This document shows, one piece after another, positions 10,401 to 22,400 of a stretch of DNA of 64,000 nucleotides. The stretch is from Atriophallophorus winterbourni. Its lineage: Eukaryota; Platyhelminthes; Trematoda; Plagiorchiida; Microphallidae. Each line of letters starts with the position of its first letter. The stretch's first letter is position 1. Location: positions 1 through 64,000 of the forward strand of contig JACCGJ010012752.1 of NCBI GenBank assembly GCA_013407085.1. The letters run 5' to 3'. The notes under the pieces were generated by a model. That model had not been told where the DNA came from. It saw nothing but the letters and a program-made list of their open reading frames with translations, and ran no database searches. The translations under genes were made by a program, and so were the position numbers.

Positions 10401-13400
10401 CACCCATACAGTAACACAGCCCGACTGTCGCTTTATAGACTCTACCCTTGAGTAACAGAGATAGTCCTTTCTGACGCCAGAGGTGACCTAGGTTGCGGAA
10501 TGCTACGGTTGCGTTAGAAATGCGTGCCGAGACCTCGTCATCTAACGATGCAGAATTATTGATACAACTACCGAGATACATAAAACGATCTACAATTTCA
10601 AGAGCCTGATTGTCAAGTAATAAAGTGCTGTTCGATATGTCGATGTCCTGCAGCAGAACACTGCACTTAGATGGTGCAAAACGCATTCCAAATGCGGGCA
10701 CAATACTAGATAGCTTGTTCAGTATCGCCTGTGCATCTGTGTACGAGTGGAGTCTTGTTAATCGTTGTTAAACTCAACCGAACGGTAGTAGTTTCTGGCA
10801 GTTTGCGCACAGCATTACAGCTGCAATGTTATTCAAGTCACCACTGTTTTTGCCATTTGTTTTGTTTGCTCTCGACATGTTAATGGATAATGGAGATAAT
10901 CAATGAGCTCCTAGCATTGTTAGCAATGTATACAATGTATTGAAATTCGTTTTTGTCGATACTGCTAATTCTGAATTTGTAGAACTATTGGCTTTGACAA
11001 TTTGGTTGCTTGGAAGATTTACGTTGGGAACCGAGTCCATATAGGCCGTCACATTAGCTCGGGTTTTTTCACGCGTCACAACTAGTCGATTCTTACTTTA
11101 CTACTATTAATAATAGCATCCACTTATTACTCGGTTGCTGAAAAGTTTTTGTCTAGCTTTCAATATCACATTGACTTGGCAGCACAAACATGAAGCCCTC
11201 ATTTGAAATCTTCTAGTCTAACCGCTTCTCAGACTACTATGTACATCTGTATTTATGTACCAGTATTTTTGCACCGTTTTTGCTCCATTATCACGAGGTT
11301 TTCGTTCATTATGCAGCTGGTCTACGAGTTTGTCCTCCGTTTTATCGAGTCTCCTTCTTTCCAAGCAAACGTGGCCAAGAGGTACTTTGATACTAAGTTT
11401 GTCCTCCAAGTGAGTTCGAAATAAGTTTCTATCTATGCGCTTTTCCCAATACTTCAATGCTTGAGTGATTTTGCACGATGAGACATTTTCACTGCGGTTC
11501 TCTATGAATGATCTTTTTGTTTCGATACTACCAACACATGTTGTGTCGATGCCAATGTTAAAATCAGGCGGGAATCCGGGGTATGATGGGGAAATAATGT
11601 TCAAATGCAAAATCACAAAGTGATTCCGGGTCATAATAAGGCGCTAACATACACGTCACAATCGGTTTATGGCTTCCTGCGTCATCAGTTGGCGACAGTA
11701 AACTCTGTTTCAACGAATCTTGGAACAGTGGTAAAGCTGTAAATGGTTTTTTCTTTTTGAAGCCACTGTAGTGTATAACTGGGGAATTTTAGTATAACGA
11801 TACATTGGCCAACTTTGAGCGTTTTCAGTGCTTAAATGAGAATCACATTTTGATTCTGTATTTCAACATTCTAGTTGGTTGTAACATTTCTATTTAGCAA
11901 AGGCGTATAAGTATAACTTTGTTTACCACTGTAAAGTGTTGCTCTGTTCCCTCGCACTTACACGCCACAACCGGTTTCTGGCTGTTTGCCGTCATCGGAT
12001 GGAGACAGTTTTGGCGGGCATGTACGGAGATTAGAGCAACATTTTACTCTGGCCATTCACCAGTGCCCCGAGCGTTTGACCAAGAATCACTTTATGATTC
12101 TGTGTTCAAACATCATGGCTTGTTGTACGAACCCCATCAGACAGTGGCTTCAAAGTCTAACTTTGTTTACCACTGTTTTAAGACTCACTGAACTTTGTAT
12201 AACAGTATTACAATATAATGTGTTGCTCACATCCCCCGAACTTACACTCCACTACCGGTTTCTGGCTGTTTGCCGTCATCAGGTGGAGACAGTAAGATAA
12301 TGTTCAGTGAGCCTTGAAACAGTGGATAAATGGTAAACAAGGTTATACTTGAATGCCACTGTCGCATAGGGTTCGTAAATCGAACCACGATGTTCAAACA
12401 CAGAATTACAAAGTGATTCGTGGTCAAGCACGCAAGGCGCTTATGGATGACCAAAGTAATGTGTTGCTGTTACAATATATTCTCCAATAATGGCTTAAAC
12501 ATCAATACCCATAAGATCTAAAGGGTGTTAGCTTACACTGTATCCGATGGGAAAACCTGACACAGATTTTTGATAACGTTTCGCTTCTGACAGAAGCTTC
12601 GTCAGACCAAGGCTGTCAGTAAGAACAGGTTTCAGGTTTTAGAGGCATTTATTGACCAATCATAAGCTACCTAAGATAGACAGGCGAGATCAAGACAATT
12701 GATCACACACCCTACGTGCTGCGTTAATCCCTAAATTGTTTATTTTGTGTGCATATGCGAACAACGTTCGCTGACCGACTGCCTACACAATCCGTGTGCA
12801 CATTATGGGTTTATGTACGTTAATCTTAATTCGATGCAGAACCAAACGTCAGATTGTTGAGACATCCGCCTTATCCACCTTGCTCACTGCATTTGCCAAA
12901 GCCTTTGTTGTTTCAACTGCTGAGCGTGAAGTCTTTCTGTATAAGGTTTCCTACCCCGCTTTATCACCTCCACGTTATCAATGATTCACATGCTTAGCAC
13001 ATGTTCAGCTAGAACTGAATCCCGAATGAGGGATTGATATTTGCTGGAATTGCGGGTTTGCTTTCCTATTCGTTTTCTATGCTCGTTTTACATAGTACAA
13101 AGTTCTCTAGGCGTTTGTCTAATATAAACACCCGACCAACCCTTGCACCTAATTTTGTAGCTACAGTTAATCGCACAACCTGAAGATAAGATTAATTACT
13201 AAGAAGCAAAGCGTTCTACCTCTCGTATACGTTACTTTTATACCTGCGTTGTTCAAGATTCTACTTATTAGATTGAAGGCGCTTTTGACATACGGTAGAA
13301 AAACCGTAGCTTGCCAAACTTTTCCCGTTTTCGGTTGCAGATGTTCACCGCTTTCTTTATTTGTTACTTTTCATGACTATGGATTCCCGATCTGTCTCAC

Positions 13401-16400
13401 ATATTTTCAAATACATCGCTCATGAGAATTTAATAAAATCACTGAGACTTCTTAGTTACTGTTTTTAGCACGTATACAATACCCAGGTCGTCATTGGTTA
13501 AATATGATAAATCTGGTTCAAAATGATGAAACGCTTATTCGCTCCCTATCTCTTAGCCAAATACACTAAGAAGTAGAAAGTGTTTTTCCTGATTGAGTTT
13601 CAGATGGTTTGGTGAGATGCTTCGCATCAATTTTCCGTCCACGTTTTTTTGATGACCCGTTTATGTGCTTCATTTTTTTGGCATGATGCTTACTGAACAG
13701 TTGCAGTTTTTCGTTAACTGTAGTTGATCATTTTCGTTTGTCCAGGCCTGGGAAACCAGTATGTTAGTTCATGTATAGTCTTTGACTGTGTTGCACTGCC
13801 TGGATCATGCCTGTGACTTCATACATACTTTCTCACAAAAATCCCTTATTCTCTAGTCAGATCGAGGGTCGAATTGACATCCTCTTTTGAGAATGATTAC
13901 CCAAAAATCACCCCCTCGACGCGATTTTCCAAATCTTATATGTAATTCATTCAGAAACTTACTTCATCATTTCTGTACGTTGAATTTCATTGTGAACAAT
14001 CTCAACATGAATAATATTAGTGCACAGAGTTTTTGAGTGCTTTCTACTGATCTCACAAACCGTAACTTATGCGGAATACTGCGTAGTCTCTAAAACTACT
14101 TGTAGATTGATGATGACATATTGCTCAGGCCGTGATTGAGATTCATCATAGCCATACCTGTCAAGCCGTAGCGTAACGTAGCGTTGTTCAATCGGGCATC
14201 TCATTGTCTTGTTTTTTCGCCTGCGTCTACTTACGTCACATGGGACTCACCGTAACACGATTGATGCTGCCAACTTACTGGGAACACATGAGACTATATT
14301 GCCACTCAGTATTCTGCTTATTCAGTAAAGTTTATGACTGTGCGGCACTTTGCCTGCTTGTGATAAAACAACATAATTAGGCATATAGAGGATAGTTTGA
14401 ATTGTGTCAAGTTGTGCCCGTTTATAAGGATGAAGTGCATACAACTTTCATTGACCCTTCTACACCACGGACGCGTGCAGAACATCGCCTTCAAGATTGT
14501 GCGATGAGTCTCGAGACTACAGGCCGTGCTCAACTAAGCGGAACGATAATGATTCATTGTAATCGTAATTCCTAAGGGCGTCCTCGTTTTGATAGACCCG
14601 CTCCTTGTCGAGAAACCAATGTCGCTTTCGTTTTACATATTTTCTAATACGATTCAATCTGCCTGTATCCTATACTGCACCTCACTTTGTGGGATCAGGC
14701 TTGTGCTTTCGTTCATTCATTCACTCATACCTTTCACAGCTTTTGGAATTATTCGAAAGTGAAGACCCCAGGGAGCGTGACATGGTGAAAACCATCTTGC
14801 ATAGAGTTTACGGCAAATTTCTCGGTTTACGGGCATTCATCCGCAAGCAATTTAGCAATATTTTTTACAAGTAAGTATTTCCGTTTCTTTTTGTTCACTT
14901 CTCGCAAAGTTTTGCGATGCTATGTTGCTTCTGTGTGTGTATTTCTAAATATACTCCGTGCTCCGGCCAACCTGAGGCTGGTTTAGCTCCTAGCCATGCA
15001 CCGTCATTAGATATAAGTATGTATTAAATCACAAGCCTAATTTAGTCAAAGACTGCAAGTTGCCCAGGCTTAATCTGGTGTGAGAAATGAAAATAAAAAC
15101 AGAAGTGACAGTGAGACTCCAGCGTGTACTCGCAAGCAACTCACTACAGATGGCAAATCAATTTAGCACGGTTTTAGCTGCACAACACAGGAGTGCTGCA
15201 CGATCGCACACTCGTGCATGACAAACATTTGTAACCCGCATGTGTGTCTTAACACGTTTTAAACTGACGCGCCTTTCTAGTCTCTGTGTGATAGTTTTTA
15301 CATTATTTCTAAATCGTGCATCTTGTTAGCTCCGTTGCTTGTACATCAGTTAGTCTTCGTGATCAAACTCTAGCCACTAAATTTAACATTTTGACCACAT
15401 CTGTGGCGCGCATTGAGTTCGTTTATGCTGATTGTAGTTACCTGACAGTAATATCGCCCACGTGCAGTCTCTGGCTGTGCGGCACTTTGCCTGGACCAGG
15501 CTTGTGCTTTCATACATACATACATATCTAAGGATTGCTCATGGCGCGTCCCACTTGCTTCTCCAACTTTATCTACTACTGGTTTAAAGATTCTGATTCC
15601 AGCTGAAAATTACTTTGGGCATGCCTCATATTATGGTGCAAAAACCCATGACCTCTTTGTCCTAACACCTATATATAATATATCTATAATTGTGGCGTGA
15701 GGGTGACACTGTAGGCTAGCATTTTTATGCAGGTAAGGGCGGTCAAGCACAGAAAGCCGACGGATATTCCCATTATAACCAGTGTTAAAATAGCCATCGA
15801 CCACAGTCGGCTAAAAAATGCGACGGCCTAGCGCCATGTTCACTGGGTGGCTGCATATTCAGCTAGGCATGTTCCACAAAGACAGTGGAACAAATTTGGT
15901 GTAGCAGAATTCCGTTTGGTTTTATCCATTCATATTCATACTGTAGTACTTAAGTCTCACAGGAGATCGCTATCAAAGGCTGCAAACATAACGCTATCGA
16001 CTCATATTGAACATCAGTCATGAGCTGGAACCAATAAGTCGCTAAAAGGCTCGCTGCTGAAATCGAATGAACGGGACAATAACTCATCCCAAGTGGAGTC
16101 GATGTATAATATATATCAAATCATAAGGCGAAATCCAGGCAAAGCGGCGCATAGTTAAAGACTGCGAGTGGGGTATGGTATGGTATGAAAGCACAAGCCT
16201 GATCCAGACAAAGTGCCGCACAGTCAGAGACTGCACGTGGGCTAAGATACTGTCAGGTTGCCCAGGCCTAGACAGAAATGAGAAAGAAAAAGAACAGGAA
16301 ATGGTAGTGAGACTCCAGCCTGCAACATCGTGATACAAATATGGTTCTCGGAATTCTATCGTTGAGCTATGTAGAGCGTCGAGCAAAACTTGAACTTGTT

Positions 16401-19400
16401 CCAGCCCGAGTATCACCGGTTCAGATATGTTTTGCTGATGACAAGGCGCATCTTTCTGGGGCAATGTGGCGATGAGCTGTCGAAGTATTTCACGCTCATA
16501 ATGAATGCCAGCACCAGAGATCATCCTATAAAGCTTCAGAACTCAGCAGCTTGCTGCGAAGTGCACTTTATCCACGAGGATAGTGAAAATCTTGAATGCC
16601 TTTCCGGGAACAATCTTTGCATGCACTGATACACGGCAGAGAACCGTATATTACTTACTCATATTACTTAAGTGACAATCTGTGTTGCGCATGATGTTAT
16701 TTGTCTGGATTCGGACAAAACCCTGACGAATGGTATACACTGGTTGTGAGATTCTGTCGAGTTTTCCAGACTGGCGCGGTGATCCAACAAAACCAATTTT
16801 TCCTCCTTATCACGCCGCCAGAGTCAACAGTTTCTGTCTCAATCTACGGCTTCAGCATGGCGATATTACGCTAAACTGTCTCAGTCATTTTCCATTTTTT
16901 CTGCATAAAAATTGCGGATCTGGCGTGATATTAAGTAAGCAAGGCCACGTCACTGTTGTGAATGTGATTATTACACACAGCTAGCACTGGCTACTGTTCT
17001 TAGATTTTAGTCATGGTGCCGTAATTGTGTTTATCCTGTCAGCCGCATCACTCTAAAGATCAGAACCAAAATGTGCGAAATCTCATGCGCAGAGACCTCG
17101 ATAAACTGTTTACCATACACATGTACCTATTTCGCTTGTCTATTTCGTCTTACGCATAGAATTATCTGCTATCCTACCCCAAGTTGCTTTTCACTTTGTC
17201 TGGCTGTAGGCCCGTGCTCCTTGATCATGCTGATGAACCGTTAAAATACAGTTTGCCTCAAAAAGAATTTGGCCCAGCCGTATTGTTCTCCGTTGCAACA
17301 TTTACGTGTTGCTCATAGCTACTTTGGTACACCAACAGAGCTTTTCAGCGCTTTCACTATCAAAGCATCTGTTAATTTGCCGCTACGATGGAACGTCAAC
17401 ATATTTCTCTTGGGGTTGACCTTCGGTTTTCTGCAAATTCTACACGGAAATGCACTTGTGCGCGATTGTGCGGTGCCTCTTATTTCTAAAGCTCCCATTC
17501 GTGCCAGAATAACTGATTATGCCTGAGAACTCGTTAAAAGCTTGTGATTTTATACAACGGGTCTCAGGATTCTATGTCATCAATCACCTGAGCCTGATAC
17601 TCTAATGCTATCGCGTTCCAAGCAAAATACCGAAGTCTGTTTGGTAAAGCAGATTGACATTCATATTGATTCCTGTAAAATATATCGCGGTTTTAACCTC
17701 GTCATACTGGCTGTTTAATTTGAGGATACTATTCTTCTCCTCTGCTCAAAGCGATGATCTGTTCTAGCTGAAGATCTGTTGATTAATTCTTCATACTCCG
17801 TCAATCCTCTACCTCTTCAGTCCCTTGGAAACCATGATGGCCCCATAGTAGTTTGTTTCTCGCGGTTTTTCCCCATCATTAATCGTTCTGCACATTTTCT
17901 TGCTATATAATGATTTGTTTAATCTGTATACTATCGGCTTGATCGAATTACCCGCATAATTCATCCGACAATCTCCTACTCTCCCCGCTCTAATTTCCAG
18001 GTTCATTTACGAAACGGAATATCACAATGGCATTGCCGAGTTACTCGAAATCCTCGGAAGGTTGGTCTGTTGCGTCCTCCTTCAATTCATTACATAAGAC
18101 GTCACGATTTTGCTAAATTCAATTACACCCAATTTGGTATACCATCATTCGTACGCTTTTCTGAAGACCGCGTACATTTGAAGACATATATTTCAGTCTG
18201 AACGACGCCCAATCGAGTACTAATTATGCAACTTCGTTTGTCTTGTCCATAATGCTGTGTCCTAAAACGCCACCCGTAGCAATGGATATTTAATGAATTG
18301 CGAGCGTGATTTTCACACGTGACCTTAACCATTTTTGTAGGCCAACCATGACCGTTTGGCGAAACGGTGTGGTTTAATTGAATAAGGTCGTTTATGTGGT
18401 GTTCTCATGTTGCTGTTTGCATTCAGGGATCATTGTTTCGTGAACGAGTGCCAAGCACGAAAGCTTAACCGTCATGCACTCACGACTGAATAAAATCTTG
18501 AACGAGACTTGAAAAACGACGGAATTTGTACAAGAGTATGTTTAGATGCACTGCGATGAGATAACTACCCATCAAATCACACACTCATTCAATCTGGACA
18601 GCTTCCCTGGAGTTGTTCCGGTCAAGCATTGTATTAAGCACTCCTCGCCACTTCACTTGACAACATACGAGATTAGTCAAGCACTCTAAAAAATTCCTAC
18701 AACAATGCGCCACTGAACAAGATTTTCAGTCATATCACTGAAAGTAAGACACCTCTGCGAATCCGGCTCTTGTTGGCCCAAAAAGTGAGATAGTGATTCT
18801 CCTTCTCACCTGGAAACGGCAGGACCACTTCATATGAATAAACCCTCCACAGTTAATCATGGTGCTCAAAAACCTACTCATAAAGTACATGTTAATGAAG
18901 TGTTGAAATTACTGGGACTTTCTTGCTCTAACACTGTCCACTCAGTATGGAGCGTAGGAATTCAACAACAACACGCCATAAGGCTCACTGAACCTAATCT
19001 TACTGTCTCCACCTGATGACGGCGAACAACCAGAAACCGGTAGTGGAGTGTAATTTCGGGGGATGTGAGCAATACATCACTTTGAACACGCCATAAGGTT
19101 ATGTTTTGTGCAGTTTTTCCATTTGTATGGATGCCAATTCGTTCAGCTTCGGTTCCGTCTTGATGGGCCTTCTCCGAGACATTTTAAGTCCTACCATTTA
19201 CCTTGTGGGTTCTGTACCGATGTGCAATCGTGCAGTACTTTGTACTGTGCGGCGAACACCGTGCTAAATTGATTGGCCACCTGCAGTGAGCTGCATGCCA
19301 ATACACACTGAAGTCTCACTACCATTTCTATTTTCTTTCTTATATCTGACTAGGCCTGGGCAACCTGACAATACCTTAGCTCGTGTGCACTCTCTGACTG

Positions 19401-22400
19401 TGTGGCACTTTGCTTGGATCCAGCTTGTGCATACATACCTTGTGGGTTCCATTTCACTGATTGTCTACTGACATTGCCCATTGATTTGTGGATAATTTGT
19501 CCAATCCATTTTGTTTTCTTCGTGTCACAGCCGACAGTATTTCGGTTGGTTCTTCGTTGTAGTACAATGTTTTACATGTTGTTGGATCATCAGAATTCAA
19601 AAATGCGACGGAAGCGTTTGTTGACGATGTTCTAGAGTTTTCTGGTAATGTTGTTGACAGTCTTTCATGCTTCAGACAAACGAAAGCGGATTGCTTCAAC
19701 TGTGGCACTAAAAATGTGGCTTTTGTTTCGCTGACAAACACCTTTGGAGTTCCATATTTTTCGCAACTTGCTGAACGCGATTTGGCGGTGATAGGTCCTA
19801 ACTTTCTGTGTCCCTTGATATCAAGATAACTCGAATACGTTCCTACACCTTTGTGCTGGCTTAGAAAATTTGCTTCGAGCTGCAACCATGCACCCCATTT
19901 CTCATTGCTATTAGCAATTCCTCAAGTTTCCATTCAAACCTGTCCACGTCGATTGAATCTCAGTCACGTGCAGCCTGTCAAATTGTGACACTCCCTGACT
20001 GGAATATGCACACATGTACATATACAGTCATGCAAACGCGTGAATGTATGCAGTACATACATGCGTACATACACCAGTGTACGTTTCAGTTTCAGTTTCA
20101 GTTTCAGTGGTGGTAAACTCTGATCTTTCACATTGTGTACATGTATGAAATCCCTATTCTGGAATCCGACAAATTCCCACTGTCATATTACACTTGGCCT
20201 GAGGTACCGTCACGTTGCTCATGCCTAAGCAACTAAAAGAATCAATTTTACCGAGGCTGTACCGTAATGTCGCATACAGTTCTCCCGGTGTCATTCAATT
20301 GTAGACGGCATGCTGATGTTGCACTACTCGTTCGCCACGCTTGATTGAATGCATGTTTGCTTCGAGGTGTAGGCATCTCATCCCGCTTTGTCTGTGCCTA
20401 ATCATTAATAGGTCCAGTAACTGTTATGCCCAACCCATCCTCAACGTTTTTAGGATTTTAATATGCAATGTCTGTATTATAGTTGAGCACTCGTTGCGTG
20501 CTACCAGTGTAATGCTGTCCATGATGCTGTTGATGACGGCGGTACCATACCATGCAATGTCGCGGTACATTCATCCAGTTGTCTAAATGTGCTGTGCTCA
20601 AAAAATCTTATCGCACATCCAACCCGATACATTTTTCTTTGCTCCCAATTACCTTACCTAGTTGATCTTACTTTCTTGAAATAAGTAATGTACAGGTTGG
20701 TTTTCATTCTTAGTCCAAAGGGTACCGAAAACCTATCCAATCTTTCAAGGTACAAATAATCATGCGTCATGGCGTATCCCGTGTTTTCGCTTGTTGTTTG
20801 TATGTTGTTTTTGAATCAACTCTCCACCGAACCTGGCCTCTCAACTTTCACTGGTGTATCACGTTTAATAAATAGTTGTCATCCTGTCATGCCGCCTAAC
20901 ATTAGACAAAGAAGTACGACCCCCTTCTTTGTTTAATAGATTCGAGTAGCAAGTCAAAGCCATTAATCCGTCGAACCGATTGGAACTCCAGTATAAAAAA
21001 TGAACTAAACATAACTGTAAACAGAGAGGCGAGTACTATGTTGAAAACTTGATGCTAACTACCCGAGCAGCATGAACCGGTGGGACCACATGCGTTTGGT
21101 CATAAATGTAGGTTGTGAAGTATTATTTCTTTTCGCGCCGTGCCTTGTACAGTTCATCAAAAATTTGTTTCATTTTCCTAAAGTAATCTCACGGTCAATC
21201 TGCTTAACACTACATTACACTCCGAATGTAGACCAGACTGCTTCATTAATACCATATCGTGAACTGACGTCGAAATAGTGAAACTAGTGTCCCAGCTTAG
21301 CATGCGCTTGACTACACTTCTCTAAACTTTGCACATCCGTGTGCTGCCTACATCGCAACCTGTGGCTCCAACTCTCAACTTGCGGTGCTTCACCTTGCAT
21401 TTTACTCCAATGTTCTTTCAGAATTGTTCTAGCAATCTGAAATTACACAAGGCGGCTGATTTTTAGAATCAGATTTTCTTGAAGCTTGATGCAACAATGT
21501 GCGTTTCATCCGCCCGGAATGCACTTATTCTAGTCAGCCTCATTTCCCACAATACTCCATACATCCTTGGCATCTTGGCACCTTAATCACGTGCATATTT
21601 TGGTTTGTTTGATACGTATCTACTGGTCGGGACCAAACGGGTTCTATTAATCCCACATTTCTGGCATCATCTACAAAATAGAAATTCAAATGCTCATTAT
21701 CGAATGGTCTCAAGGAATCTTTGCCGACCTATGGAGCAAATTTAATCCAACTTAACCGCCGTAAAGTTGGCAATCATATCCCTCCTGCTCTCGTTGATTC
21801 GTTAGTGATCTAGTTGTACGTTTTTAAGTTAATATCAAATCCCATGTCGAATAGTTCGATGACTTTATCTTGTTCTATCCCCGGGAATAAATTTTGTTAA
21901 TTCGGAAGAAGAAAATGGCTTTATTCGTGTACACAAATTTTCAGCAACTTAGATGATCAGATGCTTCTGATGTGTCTATTGCTAGGATGTGCGATGCATT
22001 TGTAGTGTAAAAGCTTTGTGTTCTACGACGCGGTCACAAGACTGCTAAATTGATTTGACACACGTCATTAACTACATTTAGGTGCATCATCATGGTCAGC
22101 ATTATGCCGGCAGTAAATACTGAGCGCTTAACTGCCATGCAACCATGGCACAATAGAAACTTAAATAGATAGAGCTGCTAAACATGTAGTACCTTGGGCA
22201 CCGATACAGTGAGATGATGAACCTATACCTCGAATCAAACACTCCATCAATCAAGTTTTGTGAACAAGCAGAGTGACATCAGCACGACAGCTTCGTTGTG
22301 GCGTTCACAGCCATGCATCATAACAAGCGGATGCGGGTGCAGCTGGAGTGCCGCCGTCATTCTCCGTTATTTATATCTCTCTAAGCTTAGGCAGCATGAC

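Larger units (their letters stand above)
9477..11316 (+). other. PPP2R5C: PPP2R5 intron 2
   Basis: Contains a SINE-like copy starting only 19 bp after the splice donor and a minus-strand LINE 3' fragment. The rest (10750..11316) shows nothing recognisable. Confidence 0.75.
11570..12480 (-). repeat. Array of hammerhead-ribozyme repeats
   Basis: At least three related units lie in tandem, with ribozyme cores near 11645..11710, 11955..12010 and 12241..12296, so about 285 to 305 bp apart. Units share the core and flanks such as TTTGACCAAGAATCAC and its complement. Tandem units of this length with a hammerhead are typical of Sm-alpha-type repeats and animal retrozymes. The first two cores carry mutations (TAAA for GAAA; CCGATGA for CTGATGA); the third is intact. 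Confidence 0.8.
11410..14739 (+). other. PPP2R5C: PPP2R5 intron 3
   Basis: Holds the hammerhead-repeat array (11570..12480), SINE-like fragments (13741..13832, 14336..14366 and 14668..14730) and otherwise unremarkable sequence. Confidence 0.7.
14871..18000 (+). other. PPP2R5C: PPP2R5 intron 4
   Basis: Holds three SINE-like copies (15018..15215, 15437..15535 and 16118..16330). The stretches 15540..16110 and 16340..18000 show no recognised gene or repeat. Confidence 0.65.

Noticed and set aside
16390..16629. FADD-like tetrapeptide in one frame near 16430, as in RT
   Set aside because: No other RT motif nearby in any frame; a four-residue match is expected by chance.
19454..19885. 143-residue open frame on the minus strand
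   Set aside because: No motif or family recognised and no splice context; it lies inside a PP2A intron. Treated as chance, though it is one of the longer unexplained frames.
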